Source of the DNA: Endocalyx cinctus
Taxonomy: Eukaryota > Ascomycota > Sordariomycetes > Amphisphaeriales > Apiosporaceae
DNA: 64,000 bases
Assembly (NCBI GenBank): GCA_001600455.1
Contig: BCKC01000002.1
Coordinates: forward strand, 310,001-374,000
Direction of reading: 5' to 3'
Positions 1 to 10,846 of the stretch are shown one piece after another. How positions within the stretch are numbered: the stretch's first letter is position 1; every line of letters begins with the position of its first letter. Under the pieces are notes generated by a model. It saw only the letters and a list, made by a program, of their open reading frames with translations. It was not told where the DNA came from and made no database searches. The position numbers and the translations under genes are program-made.

Positions 1-1067
1 TCTTAGAGAGAGAAGGGGTTTGGAGAAAAGTAGGACCACGGCTGGCCCGATGAGCGTGGGTAAGTTGACCAGTAGGTGCTGGTACCAGGGATGAACGCCG
101 TGCTCGGCCAAGTTTTCCGGTACCATATTGTATCGGAGGTTGTTCCACGGCGTGAGGACGGGATTGCGGTAGAGGTCCGACCAGGAGATGGAGTGCGACG
201 AGTAGAAGGACGTATCGAGAGAGATAGCGACGAAGACGGTGACCAAGCTAGAAGCTGCCATGACGATGAGAGACAGGGGTCTTTAGAGCAGGGGACAATG
301 TTAGCCTGAAAAGAACTGGAGGGGAAAAAAAAAGAGGGTATTACATACCTATTCAAAAAATGGGGTATCAATCGCAACCCGGGGATCAACAAGAAAGCAG
401 GGAAAGTGATCCTATTAAAAACGCCGAACACGCCCAAGACGCCTAATATGGTGGAAGCAAGCAAAGAGGATGAAGTCTTGGTGCCGGCTAGGATGCGCTC
501 GACCAGGACGAGGGACCAAGCGACAATCAAAGTTTCGATCGAGTTGGAAAATGTGTGCATCTGAAATGTCCAAGTCACGTAAGAGGAGGCGACGAGAAGT
601 CCGGCGATGTGTCGGTGGCGCTTGGATTGGACAAGTTCGTGTATGGCCCAATCCTCGAGCACGAAGCTTATGATAAACATGAGCACGCGCAGGACCCAGA
701 ATACGACGATAGGTGGTATCTCGCCATCGTTACCGTTTCCGATCCAAAGCCACCGCACTAAAAGCATCGGTAACCCATACACCGGCCATAACGGAAACAC
801 GCTTCGAATCGGATGCTCGCTGGTGAATTCCCACGTTAATCGCACGGGATAACTGAAGATCTGACCTATTATTCGTTCCAAAAACTGGTATTAGCCTTCC
901 ATGTCCGTCTCTTTTCTTTCGCCAAATAATAACGGAGCTTGATGACCGAATAACATACCAGCTATGACTTCGGGGCCTTGAAAGTTCTCGTCCGGATGTA
1001 GGTAGCTCGAGGATAAGGCGAACCATAGCCGCACTAATACCAGGAGCAGATAGGTACGTCGCCACAT
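1..1067 (-). CDS. SMP3: GPI mannosyltransferase 4 (Smp3/PIG-Z, GT22), 3' end cut by the window
   Basis: ER membrane enzyme that adds the fourth, side-branching mannose to the GPI core, using dolichol-phosphate mannose. Exons 1067-959, 865-349 and 280 to beyond base 1; introns of 93 and 68 nt, the second with a GCTAAC branch site before its acceptor. The start is [15 protein letters not shown], followed by the GT22 signature [14 protein letters not shown] and then [17 protein letters not shown]. Hydrophobic segments fit a multi-pass ER protein. The third exon reads [20 protein letters not shown] and includes [13 protein letters not shown], typical of this family. No stop is reached, so the C-terminus lies outside the window. 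An upstream GTG in another frame is only a shadow. Family assignment is firm; junctions were set by frame continuity and expected family sequence. Confidence 0.9.
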
Positions 1068-2379
1068 ATTGTCACCTCGCGGACGGTATGCATCTACGTT
1101 GCGATGCTAGCTTGAAGGAGGCGAGGGTTCGGCGAGACGAGGTGGTTTGCGGACGAGGGATGAGAGAAACTGGTAAAAACGCGGTCGCGACCTTTTTTTT
1201 CGTCTTTTGTTCGAACGGGGTGTATCGTGGTCGCAAAAGTAAGTTATAACGCTTTACTGGGGGTCCACGGGAACGTCGGTAGTTTGTGGGGGTGTAGCTT
1301 CGACTGGTTGGTATTTGGAAAACCCAAAGACTTATAAAAACTCAAGCTAATGACTCTTCGTATACTTTAGTGCATTATATATATATATACAGTATGTATA
1401 TATGGATATATATAGAGTGTGTAACTTTTTTTTTTTTTTTCAGGCGCAGCCTCTCTTCTTTCTATAGCCTTATAATTCGTACGAGATGGTTTAATTTTTT
1501 GTTGTTATTATAATTAATGTGGTATTATCTCATTTCTCATATATAGGTAGGGTACCTCGAAACATGAGCAAGGTTTAACATAGTGGTGGGTATGTTGATG
1601 CGACGTCAAAGTATCTCGTTCTTTTTTTTTTTTTTAACCCTTTCCACAAACTTCTTTTTAAAAACGTAGATAATATTTAGAAGAACTGAAGAAGTCAAGT
1701 AGAATATAAGAACAAACTTGTTCTTTTCTTTTCTCCTTGGGAGAAGTAAAGTAAGCAATAATTAGTGTACAGAAGTGATAATAAATACAAATTATCAAAG
1801 CGAGATACGTGTAGGTATTGTAATATCATTGCAGGGATTCGAGAAGGATACCGTGTCGAACAGGTCTATGTACAAAGTACAAGAAAAAGAAAAATACCTG
1901 CCACGTCTAGGGATTAAGGTTAACTGATTTAAATGGACTTCATTTTTGTACAAATCAGGGATAGCGCATTTGCTGCTTTTACTCAGGCTCGCTTCAGTCA
2001 CTGATCAGTTACATAGTAGGTGTCTTGAGTAACTGTATTTATGCATATATATATATATATATATGAATATGTTATGCGATCTCAAAGGAAAACAGTAAAG
2101 TTAACACCTGAGATATGTTAACCCATTTTTCCAGCGCTCTCACCCCCCGCGTGCAGCTGAGGTCATGAATAAAGATAAGACCGACTCTATCTCACCTGTC
2201 TCCAGCTGGTGTACATACCTACCGGAGTGACCTATCATCATGGCAGCATGGTTGCTGAGCTAGCGTGAAACCTGGGAACTAAAGGGATCCCGTACCGCAT
2301 TCCCTTACAACTGCTTTTGCGGAAATTCCAAGTAGACTTGCTGTTGGTTGTGAGACAAGATAGCAATTCTCAACATGCC
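1068..2379. other. Intergenic: SMP3 promoter side and RPA12 3' side
   Basis: AT-rich, no supportable gene. About 1070-1330 is the mixed-composition SMP3 upstream region. Further along are a T15 run at 1426-1440, TA-rich stretches near 1376-1416 and a (TA)n run at 2045-2064. About 2140-2379 is likely RPA12 3' UTR and terminator. Confidence 0.6.
2045..2064. repeat. TA dinucleotide microsatellite
   Basis: Uninterrupted TA/AT alternation downstream of RPA12. Confidence 0.8.
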
Positions 2380-2851
2380 TCAATTGTTTTCGGCATACCT
2401 AAGGCCTCCCGCGTTAGCGGTTATTATACCGATTGCGAGGATTTAGTTTGGCATACCTGAAATTACACTTCTGGCAAGTGTAAAAAACGGTGGATCCTTC
2501 ATCGGCACCTCGAGTCTGTAGCTCGACATATAACATCTCCTGCTCAGAGGCACACTTGGCGCAGTCTTTAAGGATCTTAGCACCCATCTGTTTGCTCTTG
2601 GACGTGTCCTCTTGAATGAAACTGAGCAGACGTGTTCTGAGTTCAGAAGGGAACTTATCGCTGCTGGTAACCGTGGTCGAATTCAGGAGAAGGTCTGCGA
2701 TGGTCAGTTAGCTTTGCAAATGACTAGGTTAGATAGAATTCAAATACTACAACATACTTTCATGTTCCTTGCCACACCAATCGCATGCCAAAATACGTAC
2801 GCCCTTAATGGGCAAAGTATCGCCACAGTCTTCGCAAAATTGAATTGCCAT
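2380..2851 (-). CDS. RPA12: RNA polymerase I subunit Rpa12 (A12.2), zinc-ribbon protein
   Basis: Small Pol I subunit that supports RNA cleavage and termination in the nucleolus. Exons 2851-2758, 2694-2457 and 2398-2380 give 116 aa, close to the roughly 120-125 aa of the family. The N-terminal zinc ribbon has C6, C9, C23 and C26 (FCEDCGDTLP, ACDWCGKEH). The C-terminal TFIIS-like ribbon has C76, C79, C105 and C108, with the acidic pair D96-E97 at the hairpin tip (LQTRGADEGSTVFYTC). The last exon codes only five residues plus the first-base-split Arg and ends in ENN, as in other Rpa12 proteins. No single open frame covers it, so it is easily missed. The second intron (58 nt) has a CTAAC branch site and is bounded by a direct repeat (see findings). 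Confidence 0.92.
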
Positions 2852-5304
2852 AACGAGTTAGTTCACAAATGGAATAGAGAGTGAGGTGGAGAAACATAAG
2901 GCTTAGTTTAGTTAGTGACGCAAGGTTTCTTACGGGTCTTACACTCATGTTTTTTCTTGCAGCTGATTTCAGCTGAAAAGAATATTTACAGATATGCACA
3001 TTTACTAGATATGTAGGTATGCTATACTGCAAATAACTCAGGCTAGAACCCAGATTAAAGCGGCATGGCTCAGGTACCTACTGAGCACCCAATCCCTGGT
3101 GTAAAAAAAAAAAAAAAACCCATTCATCAAGGATAGGGTTTATTTAAGGTGGTGTGACAGGGAAGACGTGAGCTGGTCGATGTGAGATGATTGATACATG
3201 CGGATCACGTCTTAAAGTCACTTGTGTTCAATCCCTGTTTTCTCTGTATTTGGTAGTGTGGATAGGGCATTTATCCAATCGTAGCACTACAAAATTACCC
3301 ATCAACGGTAGAGTGGATAACTGTTAAATGCACCTAATCAAACATATTAGCGTAAGATAGTACATGTACCTAGGTAGATATACTTAATAGTGGACTGGTA
3401 GTCTTTCGAGAATATGGATCGTTTAGTATAGAAAATAAAATGTCGGGAGAAGAATTCATTAAAACATTCCCCAGTAGGTTAAGGGACTTCTCTATTCTCG
3501 GATGTTCAACACGTTATGCTAATTAAACAAAATAATCATCGATGGCTTTTCTCTTTTAGCCGATTATATATGATGTTGTCCTATTTCCTGATTCCTTTGC
3601 TTACCTACTAGGCAGTATACTATGTATATACCTAGGTAAGTACGGAGTAGGTATGCATAAGACGGAGTAGAAGATCGGATTTCGATTCTCGAGCCACTCT
3701 ACTCTGTATAGATACCGCAGTCTATCACCAACCCCTGGCAGCAAGCGTCCAATCTCGTTCGATTTGGGTCGAAAGATATTGATTGATTGCTGTTCGATTT
3801 CGATCCATCTAATATGTCATCATTGACTATTTATTTTCTCCGTTGTCGATCCCATTAATTAAATCCCAATACGTACTTGTACACAATACTAAAAAAGCAT
3901 TCCCAGTTTTAGACCCCTGCTCTTAAATTTGAAGGAATTGTTTTTAATATTGATGATACATAACTTCCAAGCAGCCCACCCCAACTGAAAATAGGGATTA
4001 GTGTTAGTTTTTAGCTCGCATCACAATATATATGTAAGAGGCGCCAAAGCCGCCCGTCATCCCTCTGATCCACTATGATGGCTTTAGAGAACCGGAATGC
4101 TAAGAGAATATAAGGCATAAAAGAGAAAAGAGAAGACCATAAACTAATCTCTCTAGCGGCGCCCGTACGGTGAAAGAATGTCGTTTCTACGGTAAACGCG
4201 GGAGTTCATACACTAGAACTATCTTGAACAAGTATTGACGTACGACCTGATATCTACAATTATTGTAGGTAGATTAAGAGAAGAGCTTCTATTAAAACCT
4301 GATATCGTCTAACTTCTCTTGACTGGTATCATCGCCGACATTGTGAGGATCGGAGTTGGGAAAAAAAAAATAGAAACCGCCTGATTTCGATCCTACTAAT
4401 CGCGAGCCGTGGGGGTACGCAGCCAAAGCAATGTTCATTAGACGCCTACTCCAGCCGCCTCGTACTTGTGTGTATACTAGTATCCAAGAATATGAACTTA
4501 CGCCCGGGAAGCCGGGTTGGATCCAGTCGAGCGCGATCAGTCCTACACTAAGATAATATTGACGGAATAAGAAATGAACCTGCATATCTCAAATCTTCCC
4601 TTGCTGTTGTTATTTTTTTTTTCATCTCTCCCTCTCGGTCTAAACGCGGTAATAGTCACGTACCAAGCGGTAATATAGGGATGTAAGGGCAACAGATGAA
4701 AAATAAATACATCTCCCATCCCTCCGAATTTGCGTTATCTGATTGATCCTTTTCAATCGCTTGTCGAAAGTAAGGGATCATAAGAAAGTCGTTCTCGGCT
4801 CTGCCCAGTATTGTAACACTTTGATAGGATCCCTGCTTAGCGCTTAGTACAGGATTCTCTCTATCTTTCTAATCAATAAAGTTGTAAAGATCGATTTGCG
4901 TGCAAAGTGAGCTAACGGATCCATCCCGCCGCCATAGTGTGCATATTTTTTTTCCCATACATGCTATATATAGTTATAGAAAAGCTATGGTGGATAACAG
5001 CTATGTAAGGGGTTCGCGGTGGTATCCGAATTGGCATTTGATGGTCGATCCTTATGGTATAGATAGTGTAGACGCATCCAAGAAAACCAAGCAGCCAAGT
5101 AGCTCCTTTCCCGATACATCGTCAAAGTAATCATAGTTCTGAGGATAAGATGGTATATGATTTTTGCATAGTCGAGCAATTATCATTTCAAGATAATAAT
5201 TAAGATGGTATTTATATATCTATCTAGGAGCATGTATGCCACCTGTCTATCTAAGAAAATTTGTACTGGGAATGCAAGTAGATTACGTCCTGTATAATGA
5301 TCTC
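2852..5304. other. Intergenic between RPA12 and LAS21
   Basis: About 2.4 kb of AT-rich DNA. It contains an A16 run near 3103-3118, TACCTAGGTA palindromes near 3366 and 3630, and TACGGAGTA at 3641-3649. A 97-codon minus-strand open frame at 4292-4585 has no recognisable family and is treated as a finding. I see no supportable gene. Confidence 0.5.
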
Positions 5305-8231
5305 TTAGGTACCCAGCCAAAACAGCAAGCTGCCGAACACCACGTTAATCCCCAGGTGCTGCCCAAGACTCCAAGCCATGCTATAGAGGTATTTTGGCGA
5401 AAACACTGTCCAGATAAAGAGGTGCGTTCGTAGAGCCGTGCATGCCACCATGACAAAAACAAGGCTGGCCGAGGTGAATATAGTCAAGATAGTGAGGTGA
5501 CGTTTGAGCGTACCACTACTACTGTCTTGTCCCGTCTGGGCTGATTTTTCCAAGAGTAATAAGTTCGTAGCCGACATCCACCACGCGGGTCCCGCCCAGT
5601 TGCTGATGAACGTCAGGATTCCTACGGCGACGACGTCGAACCCGGCCACGCCGTTATACGCGCTGGAGAGATCAATACCCGTGAACGAGTTGGAACCGCC
5701 CATGGCAAAAAATGATGCGAACTGCAGCAACGCGCACGACGTCGTAATCTCGACCGGGTGTAGATCATCCGCCTGTAAGACCGAGTAGACCATTTGGAAG
5801 AGCATGAAGAGAGGGATATTCGTCGTACGGGATTGCGTGAACGCGAATAGCGCGTACAGCTGATGCAATGCCCTCATGGCTGTGAAAATACACGTTAGCG
5901 TAGGCGTCAAATAAATTATAATGAGAATAACCAACCTCTGATCTTCGATGACTTTTCCGTGAATAAGAGATACAACGGATATAACGAGGTGAGCCCAATA
6001 CCGATAAAAGCAGCCCTGGCCCGCATTAAGAGGGATTGCCCCTCCAACTGATCCGTGAAGACTTTTATAAAACCAACGACAAGTTCAGGAGCATCTTCCT
6101 TGGTGAAAAAAATCTTGAATGATATAGCCGATATGGTAACTCCTAAAACCAGTATACCCCACACAGCCTCCGAGGTGCCTTTGAGTCCGTGATAAAGCTC
6201 CCAGCCGGTGAGGCCATAGGTCATATATACAAGAAACCATAGGAATACTGGGTTCGGGTGGAGGAATATAGTGACGAGGTCTGGTTCGCCGGCGAATTTC
6301 TGGCCCGTCTGATTCCAACCCCTGATCAACCTCATCGAACCAAGACCGACAAGGATCATGATCAAAGACTTCCATTTCCTTCCTCTCGCTCTATAACGGA
6401 AGAGACGTTTAGTATTATCTCGTATGAAGAGGAAATGGCTTACTCACTTTCTTAAACCAAGGTAGGCCAGCCAGGCCGATGTGCTCCAGTACCAGAAATG
6501 CTGCTCCTCTTCTACATAACTACTGGCAAACATCATAACCCCATATAAGAGGGTGATAAGAACAAAGGGCACCAGCCGGCAGAGAGCTGACGCCGATGTT
6601 GACAAAATCATCGCAGTAGTGGCTAAAACTACAGCAACCGCACCTACAGCCGTACCTGCAGTCAACCTATCCGTGTCGTAATTACTGGCCATGCCGCTCA
6701 TATGATTCTGCGCATCAGACAGCCACTACTATGAATTAGTACAAGAAAACTCAAGGGATTTAAGACTGGAATAATGACCTTTGACAAATCGAGAACCCAA
6801 CTTTCGTCCGATTCGCCACCTGATATGGCTGCTTCAGCAAGCTTGCTTACTCTCTGCCACTCGCAGACCAGCTCCTCGGCCGATGACGCGGGCTTAAGAC
6901 ACTTTTCATCCGCTATTCTGTAATCCGACGAGGTCCCTAGTGTCGCCATCACAATGTCAAGGATCTGCGCGGCGTTGCGCATAAGAATCTGGAACTTAGC
7001 ATCTAATTTTCAGGATTTCGGTAAGCAAATGCATTCGGTGTTACTTATATTTCAAAGCAGGTCCATAACTTACCCCTAGACCAAAATGGCAGAAAATCTA
7101 AGATAAAAGAACCGAGGCTGTTCTTGGGTACTGGAAATCCCAGCAACGCAGCCAGCGTAGGTGCAAGGTCAGATTGCTCTACGAGGTTATAGTATTGGAA
7201 ATCCTCCGAAAACTCAGCAGGGACTCTCGCTCCTTTCGAAACAGTCTTCAGCTTCGGAGAGACAAATACCAAGGCCGCCGATGTTTCGCCCGGAGATGAT
7301 GCGCCATGGTTGCCAGCATCATTCATTCCGTGGTCTCCACATAAGACGAGCAACGTTGACTGAAGATGAGGCTGCGACTCCATGGCTTCATATAGCTGAC
7401 GAACAATGCCATCCATCTCCCGCTGTTTCGGAATCATATTAGGTCCCCGGGGACCCGTCTTATGGCCTATATGATCGAGACCAAGATAATGGAGAACAAG
7501 GGTGTTCCAGTCATCGTTTCGCATCTCATCGGCGATATGCCTGGTCACGTTATTGTCGACCTCGGTAAAGTCCGAAACAAAGAAGCTCGTGGTTCCTTCC
7601 GCCCTATCGAAGATGCCGGGGAATAGCTTCAGCCAGGTATCGTCACCATACATGACCAGCTTTCCTGTATTCTTAGCTTTCATCTGAGCTAACCAAGTAT
7701 CCTGTACGGCTAACGTGGAGGAAGTGTCGGCCTCGTCGAAGCTTAGAATAGCATCTAAGAAAGACGGCGTAGATCCGGTCGTCATGGCCTTGATTCGCGG
7801 CATGGTAATAGTCGGCGACGTTGCGTGGGCGGTGAAAGGGAGAGCGACCCCATCGGCGATCAAGCTATATCATATACTTAGATTACATGAAAACATCATA
7901 TTACGTGGTAGGAAGCCTCACCTGCGAGTGAATTCAAAAGCCGTGCCATCAAGATATACGAAATCACTAGAGACGTTAAATCTCTTATTTTACAAAAACA
8001 TATACAGCTAACTGTCACATACCTACGCAAAGCATCGACTACCATGAAAACTAAGCGATCAAAAGGAGCATCTGGCGGCGCTCCATATTGTAGATCTTTG
8101 TATTCGGCGAGGCCGGGCAAGAATGGTTTATAAGGGAAGAAGCCAGTTGCGAAAATTATGATGGCGACAGGTATAAGCAAGTTCGCCGCGACAAGGAGAA
8201 TAGTCGAAAGGAATGCATATTGGCGGCTCAT
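5305..8231 (-). CDS. LAS21: GPI ethanolamine-phosphate transferase 2 (Las21/Gpi7)
   Basis: ER membrane enzyme that transfers ethanolamine phosphate to the second mannose of GPI anchors. Seven exons (8231-8023, 7966-7922, 7864-7074, 7002-6779, 6707-6448, 6390-5936, 5879-5305) give 852 aa, the usual family length. An N-terminal membrane segment follows MSRQYAFLSTILLVAANLL. The alkaline-phosphatase-like domain has VVDALRSDFVYLDG, the Thr-containing PFTAHATSPTITMPR, LHYLGLDHIGHKTGP and LCGDHGMNDAGNHG, which supply metal and catalytic residues. The C-terminal half is multi-pass and includes RGWNQTGQKFAGEPD and FTQSRTTNIPLF. Exon lengths sum to a multiple of three. The exon 4/5 donor is a non-standard GTCATT and is the least certain junction. 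It belongs to the same pathway as SMP3 upstream. It diverges from the unknown gene at 8886. Confidence 0.93.
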
Positions 8232-8885
8232 GTCCGTCAACTTATATATTATTATTAAGTAATTGAGAGTTGAATGTAGCCCATTGCCTGAAAAGGATAG
8301 TTTCGAGTTATGCGCGCGCGTGTGTAGAGGGGTTTGAATATGGATATGTGAAGCTTTGTAAATTCGCGACACGTCAGAAAAAGAAGAGGTGCTTGAACCC
8401 CGGCAGCCCAGGACCCCTGGAAAAATGAATAGCTGTAGCGTATGTATGGAGTATAAGTACTTAATCTTTACTGTGTCCGGGGCTGATGATACGCTACAGT
8501 AGTGTCCACGGGTACATAGTAAGGTAACACTTATGCATGCTAGGCATGTATGTACCCGACAGACCAGATGATATCCACTAAATTAATCTCCCGAGCCTCC
8601 GAGCTTAGTGTAACCAAGCTTTCCAGCCCATTCTACACCCCGCAATGGACAAGCCGAGCTCAAGCTCTGCTACTTCGATTTTCTTCTTTCCATTTTATTA
8701 CTTTATTTCATCTTGAGGATTCAAACTATAATGAGAGTGGCCATTCTCAGGTAACTTCTAAGACTTTGTATTGAAAATGTGAAATTGCAATTGAATGAAA
8801 TTGCCAACTGATAAATCAAGTTGAACTGGAAATCCAAAAACTCGTCTGAAACTCTTCACGTTACTCAAAATCAACCAGTGGCGTC
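8232..8885. other. Divergent intergenic region (LAS21 / unknown gene)
   Basis: 654 bp between two divergent ATGs, presumably holding both promoters. A purine/pyrimidine-alternating stretch (gcgcgcgtgtgt) lies near 8312. No conserved operator is evident. Confidence 0.5.
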
Positions 8886-10328
8886 ATGACCTCGAACGAT
8901 CCGCCGTCATCTTCGTCTTCGTCAAACAATACCCAGAATAATCCTTTCATCAACTTTAAAAACCAAGTTGACAACTCCATTCAGCGTGGAGTTGATTTCT
9001 TTTCTGATCGCATAACGTCGATGAACGATTCTTCGCGCGACCAACATCAATCACATACACCTCAAGGAGACAGCGAGAGCAGCAGCGAAAAACCTATCAC
9101 TCAACAGAAAAAGTTTACGGCGCCGTCTACTAGCGAAATAATGTCTCAGAATTATTCCCCGCCCACGCCTCGCCCTAAATCAGAAAACGCCATCTCTTAC
9201 TCCGACTTGTTTTGGTGGCTAGACCTATCACCATACTCTCCGCTAAATCTAGGGTCTCTACCACCGCCGGTACCGCGGGATGCGCCGCCAGATATACCCA
9301 GGGATTGCTTTACATTCCGAGATGCGTTCGAGGATTTATTGCTCACGAGCATGAATCAGCCTCCGCGGAAGATGGAGTCTATATTAATGTGGAAGTATCG
9401 CATATTAAATTCCCCCTTCTTAGCCCTGCATGGGCAGGCGGCCTTCGGCAATGCCGATAACGCAGCGTGGATAGTTCGCATGCAGGATGCAGGGCTTTGG
9501 CATGCATTTGTCCCACGCTTGGAGCCCGACTCGGATTCCAGCCCGTCCTCCCCCTTTGGTCGCCAGGGCGCTGGTTACCTTCATTGGAAGATGCGAGAGT
9601 TGACTAGTTTACACGAGGATCTTTTTCAAGAAACGTTTGGAGCCGAGCATTACCCGGATACGGAAGAGGACCTTTATAACTCCATCGCCAATAACAGTAC
9701 CGCGAAAGTCTCATCTAAACCCTCTACCACCGTCAGTACCCAAAGAAGCGAATCCCAGGACAAAGACGGCGGGCCTCAAACTACCGAAACCAAAACTGTC
9801 GAGCAACTGGATGATGGCGGATCGATTGTTACCACCGTGGTAACGACGGAGGGTAAGCATAAAACGACCAAGACCACGACAACCGAACATCGGGACTCGG
9901 AAGGCAACGTCGTATCCCGGTCAACAGAGTCAAGTCGCGTCGGCCATTTTTCTTTCGGCGGGTCCACAGCCAATGAGAAAGATGACTCTTCCTCCTCTCC
10001 ATCCTCCGTCTCCGGAGCTTGGAAGTCCATTGTTTCGCGATTCGGCAACGACGACAATAGTGCGAAAACCCAAAGCAACGGCGGCGACGAAGGGAAGTCG
10101 ACAAACCTCAAATTCACCGGCTCGCTCAGCGGCCGATGGACGAGCTCTTCTAGCACTTCCTTCCCCCAACGGCCAAACAAGACTCAGAGCGAGAACGGTG
10201 AGACGGACGAGCAAAATAACCTCTGGGAGACGAAATGGCGATCTGCTAGCGGTAAAGAGGAAGACGGTGAGAAAAAGGAAGATGGTACGAGCAAGGAAAA
10301 GCATTGGTTTTGGTCATCTTCTAAGTGA
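8886..10328 (+). CDS. Uncharacterised 480-aa fungal protein, Ser/Thr-rich
   Basis: Single-exon open frame. I do not recognise the family. The N-terminus is Ser/Asn-rich and likely disordered, with a possible amphipathic piece (FINFKNQVDNSIQRGVDFF). A more ordered, aromatic-rich core at about residues 105-260 includes DLFWWLDLSPYSPLNLG, ILMWKYRILNSPFLALHG and AGLWHAFVPRLEPD. From about 300 on it is low complexity, with a Thr/Lys block (KTTKTTTTEHRDSEGNVV), then Ser/Gly-rich sequence and a C-terminal KHWFWSSSK. The ordered core and even codon use argue for a real gene. There is no signal peptide or membrane span. It converges with NOP4. Function unknown. Confidence 0.85.
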   Translation: MTSNDPPSSSSSSNNTQNNPFINFKNQVDNSIQRGVDFFSDRITSMNDSSRDQHQSHTPQGDSESSSEKPITQQKKFTAPSTSEIMSQNYSPPTPRPKSENAISYSDLFWWLDLSPYSPLNLGSLPPPVPRDAPPDIPRDCFTFRDAFEDLLLTSMNQPPRKMESILMWKYRILNSPFLALHGQAAFGNADNAAWIVRMQDAGLWHAFVPRLEPDSDSSPSSPFGRQGAGYLHWKMRELTSLHEDLFQETFGAEHYPDTEEDLYNSIANNSTAKVSSKPSTTVSTQRSESQDKDGGPQTTETKTVEQLDDGGSIVTTVVTTEGKHKTTKTTTTEHRDSEGNVVSRSTESSRVGHFSFGGSTANEKDDSSSSPSSVSGAWKSIVSRFGNDDNSAKTQSNGGDEGKSTNLKFTGSLSGRWTSSSSTSFPQRPNKTQSENGETDEQNNLWETKWRSASGKEEDGEKKEDGTSKEKHWFWSSSK

Positions 10329-10846
10329 AGATGATAAAAAAAGGGGAATCTGGATAAGGGAAGGGTCTGTCTTTTTTTTTTTTTTTCGGGAGGAGTCCTA
10401 TAGGCGTTAGGATAAACCCTCCACTCATTTTGATAATAAGATGACGGATAAGGACGGTGGTGTGGTCTTCTGATTTTATGTATCACTATCCAAATTATGA
10501 ACCAAATTATGACATGGAGGAAGGAAGGGTAGAAATACCAAGGAAAAGGTTAGGCTGTTTCTCATCTGTAGGTTTAATAAATATATCTATTTATTTTTAT
10601 CCTATATATTGATATTCCATCCCATTTGGCCCATCTAAAGAACCACTAGAATCAATTGTATATACGTAGCAAGCAGAAAGTATCATAATATTTCATGATT
10701 TACAACTAGGTAAGTAGTTTATCTCCCTCGCCTACAATGATGCTAAGAATTGCCGTAATATGTAAAGAAATTAACAAGCAAAGAAATTGACAAGCAAGAT
10801 CCGATGAAGTAAGCAAGTGCCGAAATACTGCAACGCCCCACGCTAC
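10329..10846. other. Convergent 3' region (unknown gene / NOP4)
   Basis: AT-rich terminator region shared by two converging genes. It holds a T-run near 10372-10386 and AATAAA-like sequence near 10576. No gene seen. Confidence 0.5.

Noticed and set aside
3170..3245. Possible B box (GTTCAATCC)
   Set aside because: No matching A box at the right distance and no cloverleaf.
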